The notes beneath the pieces were generated by a model. It saw only the letters and a list, made by a program, of their open reading frames with translations, made no database searches and was not told where the DNA came from. The position numbers were made by a program, and so were the translations under genes. Shown here in pieces: positions 51,075 to 59,136 of a stretch of DNA of 64,000 bases (position 1 is its first letter; each line of letters starts with the position of its first letter). The DNA is from Saccharofermentans sp. (GTDB lineage Bacteria > Bacillota > Clostridia > Saccharofermentanales > Saccharofermentanaceae): assembly GCA_016292215.1 (NCBI GenBank), contig JAEFBB010000004.1, positions 1 to 64,000 of the forward strand, given 5' to 3'.

Positions 51075-52481
51075 ATGACTGACGAAGTAGCGTTAAAGCC
51101 GTCAATGTATGAGAAGCTCCAGGATAAGATCTTCTGCTACATGTCCATGGCACTTCTTGTGCTGCTGCCTGTTATCGAGGTTGTTTTCGAGTTCTTGAGA
51201 AAGTTTAAGGTCGGCTCGTTTAAGAAATTTACGCCGTCCAAGTATCAGGCTCACATCATAAAGTATTTCGCGATCGTGCTGACAGTGTTCATCATCATCA
51301 CATTCGTCATGCGGATCGTTAAGGGCTTCAAGCTCTACGTCGCAGACATCTTCTATGTCACGCTCACAGTTTTCATGCTCCTGTCGATGATATTCTCCGT
51401 CAACCGCGGTGTTTTCGCAGGCGGATCAGAGTATTACTGCGAATGGCCTACGCACTTCCTGTGCTACTACGGCCTCTTCTATGCGGGCTCCATGATCAAA
51501 GACCCGCAGCTTCGCAAGAGGCTTATGTATTCACTTGTTTTCGTAGCGCTCTTGGAAGGCGTCATCGCTTACTTCCAGACGTTCGACTGGGAGATCACAT
51601 ACTGTCTCTTCCGTGATGACCGCGTCTCGAAAACAACATACGGCACATGCCAGAACACCAACTTCTACGGCACGCTCTCGACAGTCCTCACAGCTGTTAC
51701 CGCAGGTCTTTTCATCTTCAGCAAAAAGCTCTTCAAGTCACAGGTCTTCAAGTGGATCATCTACGCAGTATCACTGCTCGTGTTCTACACGCTCCTTGCC
51801 AGCCAGGCGCGTCTTGCATGGCTCGGCGTGATCGGCCTCGTATTCACGTATGTCGTATCGCTCCTTGTTATGCGCAAGAAGAGCAACATCGATAAGGAGA
51901 CATTCAGGGACATCACCAACGGCTGCCTCGTTATCGCCATCGGCTATCTTATGGTAATGATCATCACCGTAATGTGCACTCCTTACATCGTCTCGAGAGT
52001 CGAATATACGGCAAGCAATGACGTTACCGATCTTCTGACCGGCGACGAGGGCTTCGGCTCCGGCAGAGGCTGGATCTGGAAGGTCGCCCTCTACGCTACA
52101 AAGAATCACCCTATTACCGGTATCGGTCTTGATAACCTCGGACAGGCATTCAGAGAGATGCCTACATACATCGAAGGTGTCAGCCGCGTCCAGGACAAGG
52201 GTCATAACGAATACATCCACACGCTCGCAACACAGGGTATCCCTGCGCTCATCAACTATCTCGCGCTGCTCGTTTACTCCGTAACCGGCGCAGTCAAGGC
52301 GATCATCAATGAGAAGGACGAAGAGAAGAGGAGCATCCTCTGGATCTGCTTAGGCGTTGTCGCAGCATATCTTGCACAGGCACTCTTAAGCTCCAGCGTC
52401 ATGAACGTTGCGATCTATTTCTGGATCTTCTTAGGTCTCATCACTCCGAGGACAAAGGCGGTGTCTTTCAAGAAGCGCTGA
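51075..52481 (+). CDS. O-antigen ligase-like membrane protein (Wzy_C)
   Basis: 468 residues from ATG 51075 (GGGG 7 bases upstream; ATGs at 51048 and 51069 lack spacing). About 11 membrane helices. The large outer loop has GSGRGWIWKVALYATKNHPI and GIGLDNLG and KGHNEYIHTLATQGIPALI, the Arg-W and His-Asn pattern of Wzy_C/WaaL proteins. Members polymerise or ligate glycan chains at the outer face. In Gram-positives they often act on wall polysaccharides or teichoic glycans. The adjoining esterase gene is 20 bases downstream and probably co-transcribed. Confidence 0.87.
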   Translation: MTDEVALKPSMYEKLQDKIFCYMSMALLVLLPVIEVVFEFLRKFKVGSFKKFTPSKYQAHIIKYFAIVLTVFIIITFVMRIVKGFKLYVADIFYVTLTVFMLLSMIFSVNRGVFAGGSEYYCEWPTHFLCYYGLFYAGSMIKDPQLRKRLMYSLVFVALLEGVIAYFQTFDWEITYCLFRDDRVSKTTYGTCQNTNFYGTLSTVLTAVTAGLFIFSKKLFKSQVFKWIIYAVSLLVFYTLLASQARLAWLGVIGLVFTYVVSLLVMRKKSNIDKETFRDITNGCLVIAIGYLMVMIITVMCTPYIVSRVEYTASNDVTDLLTGDEGFGSGRGWIWKVALYATKNHPITGIGLDNLGQAFREMPTYIEGVSRVQDKGHNEYIHTLATQGIPALINYLALLVYSVTGAVKAIINEKDEEKRSILWICLGVVAAYLAQALLSSSVMNVAIYFWIFLGLITPRTKAVSFKKR

Positions 52482-52501
52482 CAAAGAAAGGGGGCGGTCC
52501 C

Positions 52502-53389
52502 ATGTTCAATTCTTACAAACGCTTTAAGGCAGAAAAGTTCAGACAGCTTTTCATCCAGAATTGTACGGCCTTCGATACCCCCAGACTTGAATCAGAAGTC
52601 CTTCCCGACGACTGCAAAGCCGAAATGGACATCGTCTACAAAGACGGCGACAAGCCCTTAAAGCTCGATGTCTATACTCCCTTCGGATGCTACGGCGCGA
52701 AAGAATGCTTCATCCTGATCCACGGCGGAGCCTTTGTTTACGGCACCAAAAAGCTCGACCAGAACTTCGGCATGCATTTAGCCATCAAGGCAGGCATCCC
52801 CGTAGTCAATGTCGACTACACGCTTCTGCCTGCTTCCACATTGCCCCAGATAATCAACGAGATCTTCAAGGCGATGAATTTTGTCTACATCAAATACGGA
52901 TTTAAGACATACCACACCGTCGGCGATTCCGCGGGCGGTTATCTCGCATATATGGTAGGCGTCTGCGCAAGGAACAGACACACTGCCCACGCCATGTGGG
53001 TCTTCGAAAAACTCAGAGGAACAGTCGAATCCGCAGGCATGGTCTGCCCCGGCATCAGGATGCCGATCAAGGAATTCCCGGGGTTCTTCTTCGAGAACCT
53101 TCCCGACGACAAGAAAGAGCACCAGCGCCTGCCTGATTACGCTTACGATCTGAACAAGCTCGTAGACCGTGACATGGACCTCCGCGTCGCCATCGTGACA
53201 GGTGAAGATGACATGATGCGCGAGCAGAGCAAGGAGTTCAAATCGCACCTGCCTGACGCTTTATTTGACGATGCTCTCAATGACGGCGACCTTAAGATGC
53301 ACCACGTCTTCCAGATAGCGCATCCCGACTGGCCGCAGTCGCAGAAAGCGATCGGGATCATCGCCGAGAACGCGGTGGGGAGAAGATAG
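52502..53389 (+). CDS. Alpha/beta hydrolase, esterase/lipase type
   Basis: 295 residues. FILIHGGAFVYGTKKLDQNF holds the oxyanion HGG motif, GDSAGGYLAYM the nucleophile Ser, and the Asp of GEDDMMREQS plus the His of HHVFQIAHPDWPQS are the likely rest of the triad. No signal peptide, so cytoplasmic. Related to acetyl-esterase/HSL-like enzymes. AAGGGGG precedes the ATG. Substrate unknown. Confidence 0.88.
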   Translation: MFNSYKRFKAEKFRQLFIQNCTAFDTPRLESEVLPDDCKAEMDIVYKDGDKPLKLDVYTPFGCYGAKECFILIHGGAFVYGTKKLDQNFGMHLAIKAGIPVVNVDYTLLPASTLPQIINEIFKAMNFVYIKYGFKTYHTVGDSAGGYLAYMVGVCARNRHTAHAMWVFEKLRGTVESAGMVCPGIRMPIKEFPGFFFENLPDDKKEHQRLPDYAYDLNKLVDRDMDLRVAIVTGEDDMMREQSKEFKSHLPDALFDDALNDGDLKMHHVFQIAHPDWPQSQKAIGIIAENAVGRR

Positions 53390-53410
53390 TTTGACCGCTG
53401 ATTTGCACAC

Positions 53411-53594
53411 TACGGATAAAAGCTGACTTTTCGAAGTTTTTATCCGTATTTTTTATGCCTCATGATGCCATTTGTGCTTGTGATTACGGATAAAAGACTG
53501 CTTTTTCGAGTTTTTATCCGTAAATAGTGCCCTCCCGAGCCTTATTACAGCGCGAAAATACGGATAAAAGAGACAGTTTTCGCGTTTTTATCCG
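53411..53594. repeat. Array G: three ACGGATAAAA hairpins at 74-bp period
   Basis: ACGGATAAAA starts at 53412, 53486 and 53560; TATCCG at 53441, 53515 and 53589: all steps 74 bp. Arms are 11, 12 and 9 bp long and each loop is exactly 16 bases, with TTTTCGnG in each loop. Inter-unit spacers are unrelated. Between two convergent gene ends. Confidence 0.92.
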
Positions 53595-53617
53595 ACGAAC
53601 GGTTCTCACAAATAAAA

Positions 53618-53646
53618 ACTGATTTCCCGCCAGGCAGGAAATCAGT
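53618..53646 (-). terminator. Terminator of the DUF6273 lipoprotein gene
   Basis: ACTGATTTCC and GGAAATCAGT form a 10-bp stem; the minus strand continues TTTTTATTT. It may also stop plus-strand transcripts (CATTTTAA follows). Confidence 0.88.
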
Positions 53647-53672
53647 CATTTTAATCGTTTTCGCAAAGAGTC

Positions 53673-55103
53673 TTACGGCAGATCATAACACATTGACCAC
53701 ATAAGGCTTTCCCTGCCTTTCATGGTCGTGTAATAGTACGGATTCTTACCGAAGTTTGCCTCATCAGAAGCAAATCTTATGCCGTATACGAGCACAACGA
53801 TGTCTGAATAAGACAAGCCGTATGTTAGGCCGCCCCAATAGTCGTATCCGAAGCCTTCGACGACATATTCTATATTGTGCTCATCGAAGTCGACCAGCGG
53901 TTCGTAGATCTCAAAGTTGCCGTCTCTGTCGGGATAATCTCTCGGGTAATAAGATTCGGCATCAAAGATTCCCTCGCCGTCTTTTGGCGGAAGGTGATAT
54001 TCAAAATAGAAATCACAGAGCTGGTCAGTCCTGCTGTTAACACCAAAGAAACTGAACTGCGTCTGATGACCGTCGCCGTTTTTTACAGCTGTAGAGATTT
54101 CTTTGATGTCATCTGTAGGATTTGCGTCTGAATCGTAGAATTCCCATCCGTAATCCTTTAAGAGTTTTGGAAGATCGAAAACATTGCCGCTAATATAGTC
54201 GTCGATATTAACGTCCATCTCGAGCGTCATCTCATAATCTGAGCCTGAGTAGAGAGTATATGTGTAAAGACCGTCATGCGAGGAAGTCTCAACGCTGACC
54301 TCTGCGATCCAGTCAGAAGGCTCCACTCTGTCCTTTACGATATCGAAATAATCGATCCACATAGCAGGTCTGATGCCGCAGGGATCATCCGTGAACATCA
54401 GCTCGCACTTGCCCGTTAACGGATCGCTCGTACTGTTAAGATAAGGCTTGCCCGTATCAGTATCGGAAGAAGTGCGCTGGATCTCGCAAGGACCTCTGAC
54501 CCACCAGTCGCAGTCGATCTTGTCGGCACCTTTCGATACGGCATAATCCGTAGCCTCGCAGTAACAGGTGGTGAGTTTGTTGCTATAAAAATACAGTTCT
54601 TCCATGCTTAAAAGGAAGACACGGTTAAGGGCAGGATCCCTGTACATGTCTTCCGTAGGATAGCCGCTTGCAAAATCCGTGAGATGGTCATTGATCTCGA
54701 CCTCAGTCCAAAGGATCTTCTCTTTCTCTTCGTCAGTGAAAGCCTGCTCGTAAAAATCCTCGTTAAGCCAGGGCTGGAGTCTTGTGGACTGCCAGGATCT
54801 CATGACGTCATCGCCGTCGAACGTACCGTAATCGATGACATACTTTGAGAGTACGAGCACGCCGTTATCTGTTGAATCAAGTACCAGCCAGACGATGTCT
54901 TCACCGCCGTATGAACCGAAGGTTATTTCCTCGAGATCAAGAGCGGCATAGCCGTCACCGGAATAGGACGAAGCTTCTTCTGATTCTTCAGTTCCGGATC
55001 CGGTGACATCAGTTTCCTTACCGGACTTTTTGCAAGAAGTCAGCGATGCCGAGAAAAATGTAAGCAGCATCACCGACGCCAATATAAGAGAAAGCCTTTT
55101 CAT
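53673..55103 (-). CDS. DUF6273 lipoprotein
   Basis: 476 residues. Signal peptide with Cys24 (SLTSC). A DUF6273 region at about 55-255: EITFGSYGGEDIVWLVLDST, MRSWQSTRLQPWLNEDFYEQ, FTDEEKEKIL, and GIRPAMWI. This domain is common in secreted Clostridia proteins and has a fold related to sugar- or peptide-binding beta domains, role unknown. The remainder is an unrecognised acidic region. TATAAT lies in the 16-bp inverted repeat just upstream and a GGGGGA ribosome site precedes the ATG by 8 bases. Confidence 0.8.
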   Translation of the reverse strand: MKRLSLILASVMLLTFFSASLTSCKKSGKETDVTGSGTEESEEASSYSGDGYAALDLEEITFGSYGGEDIVWLVLDSTDNGVLVLSKYVIDYGTFDGDDVMRSWQSTRLQPWLNEDFYEQAFTDEEKEKILWTEVEINDHLTDFASGYPTEDMYRDPALNRVFLLSMEELYFYSNKLTTCYCEATDYAVSKGADKIDCDWWVRGPCEIQRTSSDTDTGKPYLNSTSDPLTGKCELMFTDDPCGIRPAMWIDYFDIVKDRVEPSDWIAEVSVETSSHDGLYTYTLYSGSDYEMTLEMDVNIDDYISGNVFDLPKLLKDYGWEFYDSDANPTDDIKEISTAVKNGDGHQTQFSFFGVNSRTDQLCDFYFEYHLPPKDGEGIFDAESYYPRDYPDRDGNFEIYEPLVDFDEHNIEYVVEGFGYDYWGGLTYGLSYSDIVVLVYGIRFASDEANFGKNPYYYTTMKGRESLMWSMCYDLP

Positions 55104-55109
55104 TATAAA

Positions 55110-55152
55110 AATCCCCCTAAATCAAATATCAAATTGATTTAAGGGGATTATA
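55110..55152 (-). promoter_or_regulatory. 16-bp inverted repeat over the promoter and ribosome site of the DUF6273 gene
   Basis: AATCCCCCTAAATCAA (55110-55125) and TTGATTTAAGGGGATT (55134-55149) pair at 15 of 16 positions. On the minus strand the far arm holds the end of an extended -10 box (TGTTATAAT, 55152-55147 for the hexamer) and the near arm holds the GGGGGA ribosome site, followed by TTTTTAT. It could terminate ribU transcripts and also mask the ribosome site. Confidence 0.6.
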
Positions 55153-55178
55153 ACATGCTTTAAAAAAACAGGGTTGTT

Positions 55179-55856
55179 TTATGCTTTTTGGGCCTTTGAC
55201 GCGTGCGTCTTATCGTAAGTCCTGTTGATCAGCTTGGAGATCGGCTTGTAAACAAAGAACGTGATGACGCTGACTACGATTCCCTTGAACATGTTGAATG
55301 CAAAGAAAACGAACAACAGAAGAGTCATCGGGTCATTAACAAGGGGATTGACCTTTGCGCTCATGCCGATGACAGCATCCATGCTAAGGCCGAAAGCTTT
55401 CGCGTAGAAAGGCAGATTGATGTAGTAGTTGATGGGCATCGATGCCAAAGAGAGAATAAGCGTAGCGAAAGCCATTGCGATAGCTGCGCCCTTCTTTGTG
55501 CGGAGCTTGCGGTAGATGTGTCCTGCGGTGAAAACAAAGACGGAACCTACGAGGAAATTTGACAGCTCGCCGACACCCATGGATCCTGAGAAGGGAAGGT
55601 GCAGAAGGTTCTTGATGAGCTCGATAATGACGCCCCAGACAGGACCTAAAGCGAATGTTCCGATGAGTACCGGGATCTCTGAAAAATCGAATGCGAGGAA
55701 GTCAGGGAACGGCAGGAGCAAAAGTGAAGGCCTGATCTCAAGGAACATGAGGATCGCTGCCATAGCAGAGAGGATCGCACCTGATGCGATACGGCGCAGC
55801 ATAATTTTGCGCGCAGCTTGAGAATCCGCCTTAACGGTCAAATTGGTTTCAGACAT
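55179..55856 (-). CDS. ribU: ECF transporter S component, riboflavin specific (RibU-like)
   Basis: 225 residues from ATG 55856 (AAAGGAAGTG upstream); the frame is open to 55925 inside the riboswitch. About six membrane helices. FLEIRPSLLLLPFPDFLAFD, FSEIPVLIGTFALGPVWG, ELIKNLLHLPFSGS and NMFKGIVVSVITF are typical of RibU. It binds riboflavin and needs the shared EcfAAT energizing module, not in this window. The FMN riboswitch upstream strongly supports riboflavin as substrate. Confidence 0.92.
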   Translation of the reverse strand: MSETNLTVKADSQAARKIMLRRIASGAILSAMAAILMFLEIRPSLLLLPFPDFLAFDFSEIPVLIGTFALGPVWGVIIELIKNLLHLPFSGSMGVGELSNFLVGSVFVFTAGHIYRKLRTKKGAAIAMAFATLILSLASMPINYYINLPFYAKAFGLSMDAVIGMSAKVNPLVNDPMTLLLFVFFAFNMFKGIVVSVITFFVYKPISKLINRTYDKTHASKAQKA

Positions 55857-55867
55857 AGAAAATACAC

Positions 55868-55998
55868 TTCCTTTCTTCCGGACTTTACCGTCGGCCCCGG
55901 AATCACGCCGGGTCAACCTCACCATAAGAATTTATGAGGCTTGCGGGCTTACGCTTTTCGCGCTTACCGCCGGTCGGAGAATTACGCTCCGCCTTGGA
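55868..55998 (-). ncRNA. FMN riboswitch (RFN element)
   Basis: Read on the minus strand the leader contains, in order, GACCGGCGGT, AGCCCGCAAGCC, TTGACCCGGCGTGATTCCGG, GGCCGACGGT and AGTCCGGA, the conserved core of the FMN aptamer, closed by GGCGGAG-type flanks. FMN binding would reduce ribU expression; because the ribosome site follows closely, control of translation start is likely. Confidence 0.95.
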
Positions 55999-56006
55999 CG
56001 GTTAAT

Positions 56007-56034
56007 ATTATACATTGGAAGTGAAGTTTGTAAA
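56007..56034 (-). promoter_or_regulatory. Promoter of the ribU riboswitch transcript
   Basis: Minus-strand TTTACA (56034-56029), 16 bases and TATAAT (56012-56007). The transcript would begin at the edge of the FMN aptamer. Confidence 0.7.
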
Positions 56035-56090
56035 GTGAGATTTTGGGCGGTAATTGATGCGCAAAGCCAGTTCGTTCTGAGTCTGATTTG

Positions 56091-56282
56091 CTCCGACATA
56101 CGAAAACGAGATTATCATCGATTTTATATGTAGGTTTTGCGTTAATTGGCCCCGTTTTTGCCAAGACCTGCATACGAAAAACGATATCCCCGGGAAATTA
56201 TATGCAGGTTTTATGTTTTACGGCCTGTTTTTCGCGAAAACCTGCATATAAAAATGCGAAAATCGAAAATTTATATGTCGGA
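56091..56282. repeat. Array H: 74-bp-period CATA/TATATG palindromes (AAAACCTGCATATA type)
   Basis: CATA at 56097, 56171 and 56245 (74, 74) and TATATG at 56125, 56199 and 56272 (74, 73). TATATGCAGGTTTT (56199-56212) and AAAACCTGCATATA (56237-56250) are perfect 14-bp arms. The outermost arms carry a different extension (CTCCGACATA, TATGTCGGAG) that matches only each other. CGAAAA occurs four times between arms. Confidence 0.85.
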
Positions 56283-56299
56283 GCTCTTTTCAATGAATA

Positions 56300-57091
56300 T
56301 CAGTAGTAGTAAACATGATCTTCAGCCTCGATGATGCCCTCCAAAGGATCGACGCCGGGGTTTTCCTGAAGATAGCTTAAGAAGAAATCCATCATCTGAA
56401 GCTGATCGACAGAGCAGTAGTAGCCGCGGCCGCAGATGGAGACGTTGTAGTAATCGGGATTGTTGGGATATTTGGGGCACAGCTTGATCACGAGGTTCCT
56501 CGAGATGATCGTTATCTCAGCCACATAAAGATCAAGGTTTGAGCCCTTGGGCGTGGTCCACGGACCGATCTCGACAGAGGGGTCAAAGCTTACCGAAGTC
56601 TCGTTGTTGAAGAATCCCAGGAAGCGGTAAGACGCGTCAAAGGTCTTCATGTCGTATTCGGTATTGATGTAGTAAACATCGATCCAGTCGCATTTCTTCG
56701 CGCCGAAGTCGTACACGGTCGCGTCTTCCTGCTGGATCATCATGGAGATGTCGTTCTTGGAGTGGAATCTCATGTCGCCGATGAGGAAACCGTAAGAGCC
56801 GTAACCGATGTCTCTCTGGGTCTCTTCGGAGGTCTCATCCGCGGATGACTCGTCATCAGAAGATGAAGCATTGCTCTCATCGGAGGTGCTTTCAGTAGTG
56901 GCTTCCGTAGCAGTCTCAGTTGTGGTCTCGCTTGTAGTGGGAGCTGCAGACTCGGTAGCAGATGTCTCAGTCTCGGTGCTCTCAGAAGAAGCATCAGTAG
57001 CGGAAGTATTACAGCCGCTCAAAAGAACGCCCAGGACAAGAGCCGGAACGATAAGAGACTTTATTAAGTTGGAACGTCTATTAAGAGCCAC
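56300..57091 (-). CDS. Lipoprotein with Ser/Thr-rich stalk
   Basis: 263 residues from GTG 57091. Lipobox LLSGC (Cys27). Residues 28-95 are a Ser/Thr/Glu-rich stalk (TETETSATES type), then an unrecognised globular domain of about 165 residues (YGSYGFLIGDMRFHS, CDWIDVYYINTEYDMKTFDA, ISRNLVIKLCPKYPNNPDYY) with two Cys pairs. No close family recognised. The ribosome site is weak. Lies between array H and the Sel1-like gene. Confidence 0.75.
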   Translation of the reverse strand: MALNRRSNLIKSLIVPALVLGVLLSGCNTSATDASSESTETETSATESAAPTTSETTTETATEATTESTSDESNASSSDDESSADETSEETQRDIGYGSYGFLIGDMRFHSKNDISMMIQQEDATVYDFGAKKCDWIDVYYINTEYDMKTFDASYRFLGFFNNETSVSFDPSVEIGPWTTPKGSNLDLYVAEITIISRNLVIKLCPKYPNNPDYYNVSICGRGYYCSVDQLQMMDFFLSYLQENPGVDPLEGIIEAEDHVYYY

Positions 57092-57210
57092 CTGTTACAC
57101 CCGCTATCCCATTTGCAAACAAGTGCAATTATATACCAAGGCGGAATATATTACAGTACAGGCTCTTAGGCAGTTGTGCGGTAGACCGGCCGGAAAGTGC
57201 TTTTAGAAGT

Positions 57211-58863
57211 TTATCCGACAGTCTTGCCGACGGGCTTGTTAAAGAAGATCTTAAAAGAGCCGAATCCCAGGACTACGTTGCCGTTCCTGACGAACGAGAA
57301 AGCGGAGAAGCCCTTCTCCATGTCGTTATTGATGGCGAGCTTATCGAAGGTGACCGCTTCGCCTGTGCGCGCTAAATATTCGACAGCTTCGTTAGTAGCT
57401 TCGCCGGGCAGTGTAAAATCGAGCCGGTCGCTTAATCCTGCGCTCAAGAGCCAGGGCTGGACGGACAGCGACAAAGGAGCGGGCGAGCCCGGGAAGATCG
57501 AGTGGCGCTTAATGGTGAACTTAAGCTTGCCGCTCTTGAGCTTTTTGACATTAGCCGTGTAGAAAGCAGGGAACGGAGGGCCCGTGAAGTCGTCAAAGAC
57601 ATCGGTGACATCGCTGTCGCCCAAAAGCTGCCAGCCGGTGTTGATCTTAACGCGGTCCTTGTTCGTGAACTCGTTTATGGTCTTGTCGATCTCGGGCTGA
57701 ATGCTCTTGGAAAGATCAAGATCGGAATAGAGCTTATTTTCCTGATAACGCACAAAGGCTGAGTATGTGGCTTCCAGAAGAAGCTTTAATCTCTTGACCT
57801 TCTGGTCAGGTAAGATCTTGAGGGCCTTTGCGATCCTGACGGCACTCTCCGGAAGGTTTGCGGTATATTCGCCGTTCTCAAATCTGATCCTCGCGTCGTG
57901 ATAGATCTGAAGGTAGATGTTGTAAGCAAGGATCGGGTCAGGATTGCCGGCATCGCCCATAAGGAGCATGTCTGCGAACTTGAGCTTGGCTTCGGGAACG
58001 CCGTAATTTGAAGCGATGGCAAAGTAAGAGAAAGCCTTGTCAAAGTCAGGCTTGCCCGTGAGCTTGCCGTCGTAGAATATGAAGCCCAGCGCATTGGCAG
58101 CGTAGCCGAATCCGAACTCCTTAAGAAGGATCGTAAAGAGCCTTACTGCTTCCCTGTAATCGCAGGAATATGCCGAATTGCCGCCGCTGCAGGCGAACGC
58201 CTTTATCTTGATCGCCTCGAAAACATGCCTGTCGCAAAGCGTATCCGTGAACTGGATGAAGCGGTTGATGATGTCCTCGGGCGCATCTGCCAGAAGGAGG
58301 CTGTTATCCCAGTGATTGATGAAAACGAGCATCTGGTCTTTGGTATATGTGCGCTCTTCGGGCGGAAGATCCTTGTTATCCTCATAATTCTCAATGAGAT
58401 TTAGAAGACCCGGAATATCAAGGGCATCAGAAGCAGAGCCCTTCGGGAAGTTATCGGTCCCTACGGTAGTATCTGCTATCTTGGCGAGCTTGATAAATAT
58501 GGTGACGATCATGTCCTCATCGGTCTCCGGCAAGGGCGGCAGGTTAAGCTCGCAGATATTGTCGGCATCAGGCCCTAAGAGCTCATCAAGACAGAGATCT
58601 TCGTAGAAATATGTGGTGACGGGGCACCACCAGTCAAAAGCAAAGTCATCGAAAGAGAGCTTTTCTTCCTCAAAATGTGTAAGCGCAGTTTTAAGATCCG
58701 ACAACGTCATCGGATAATCATTCTCACACTGTACGTCAAAGCCTGAATCGGGATATGCATCCAGATCACTGCCGCCGACGATCTCGATCCAGCCGATATC
58801 GTATCTGCAAAGATCGATCAGCTTGTCCTGTGTCATAAAGATGTAGGGTTTACGTTTAGCCAT
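57211..58863 (-). CDS. Cytoplasmic protein with Sel1/TPR-like repeats
   Basis: 550 residues, no signal or membrane helix. N-terminal 125 residues are acidic and unrecognised (IGWIEIVGGSDLDAYPDSGF). The middle (about 215-365) carries helical repeats of Sel1 type: YAANALGFIFYDG, FDKAFSYFAIASNYGVPEAK and PILAYNIYLQIYHDA. The C-terminal 140 residues are a beta-rich unknown domain. No ribosome site; TATAAT lies 6 bases before the ATG, suggesting a leaderless start. Scaffold or regulatory role only guessed. Confidence 0.65.
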   Translation of the reverse strand: MAKRKPYIFMTQDKLIDLCRYDIGWIEIVGGSDLDAYPDSGFDVQCENDYPMTLSDLKTALTHFEEEKLSFDDFAFDWWCPVTTYFYEDLCLDELLGPDADNICELNLPPLPETDEDMIVTIFIKLAKIADTTVGTDNFPKGSASDALDIPGLLNLIENYEDNKDLPPEERTYTKDQMLVFINHWDNSLLLADAPEDIINRFIQFTDTLCDRHVFEAIKIKAFACSGGNSAYSCDYREAVRLFTILLKEFGFGYAANALGFIFYDGKLTGKPDFDKAFSYFAIASNYGVPEAKLKFADMLLMGDAGNPDPILAYNIYLQIYHDARIRFENGEYTANLPESAVRIAKALKILPDQKVKRLKLLLEATYSAFVRYQENKLYSDLDLSKSIQPEIDKTINEFTNKDRVKINTGWQLLGDSDVTDVFDDFTGPPFPAFYTANVKKLKSGKLKFTIKRHSIFPGSPAPLSLSVQPWLLSAGLSDRLDFTLPGEATNEAVEYLARTGEAVTFDKLAINNDMEKGFSAFSFVRNGNVVLGFGSFKIFFNKPVGKTVG

Positions 58864-58869
58864 GCCAAT

Positions 58870-58898
58870 ATTATAAACGCGTCTATTCTGCTATTAAA
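58870..58898 (-). promoter_or_regulatory. Probable leaderless promoter of the Sel1-like gene
   Basis: Minus-strand TTTAAT (58898-58893), 17 bases, TATAAT (58875-58870), then ATTGGC and the ATG. The start codon would be at or within one base of the transcript's 5' end. Confidence 0.45.
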
Positions 58899-58937
58899 GA
58901 CTTGACAACCCCGATAATGGGACAGAAATCGGACAGA

Positions 58938-59034
58938 TTTTATGAACATTCAGGACAGAACAAAAAGCAATGATAACATGAAGGCTTCAATTAAGCTGGT
59001 TACAATTGCCTATTATTCTTTTTCCATAAATTAA
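58938..59034 (-). pseudogene. Decayed 5' fragment of a paralog of the 59137-59679 gene
   Basis: The minus strand translates as AIVTSLIEAFMLSLLFVLS, stop, MFIK, which aligns with KKVTVVSLIEAFILSVLFV of the neighbouring gene. Base identity is obvious over about 70 bases (for example AAGGCTTCnATTAAGCTG on the plus strand). It has an in-frame stop and no downstream coding part, so it is a remnant of a duplicated or deleted copy. Confidence 0.75.
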
Positions 59035-59136
59035 TCTATATCTTCGTTGATCTTATTATGTGATATCAACTCGACTCGGATAAGAATGACTCATCATGTC
59101 TGATATCATATTGTCTATCGTAGCGAAAGCACCTGT

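Noticed and set aside
53411..53594. CRISPR array at array G (also considered for E2 and B)
   Set aside because: Spacing is regular, but only short palindromic arms are conserved; the bases between arms vary from unit to unit, and no cas genes are present.
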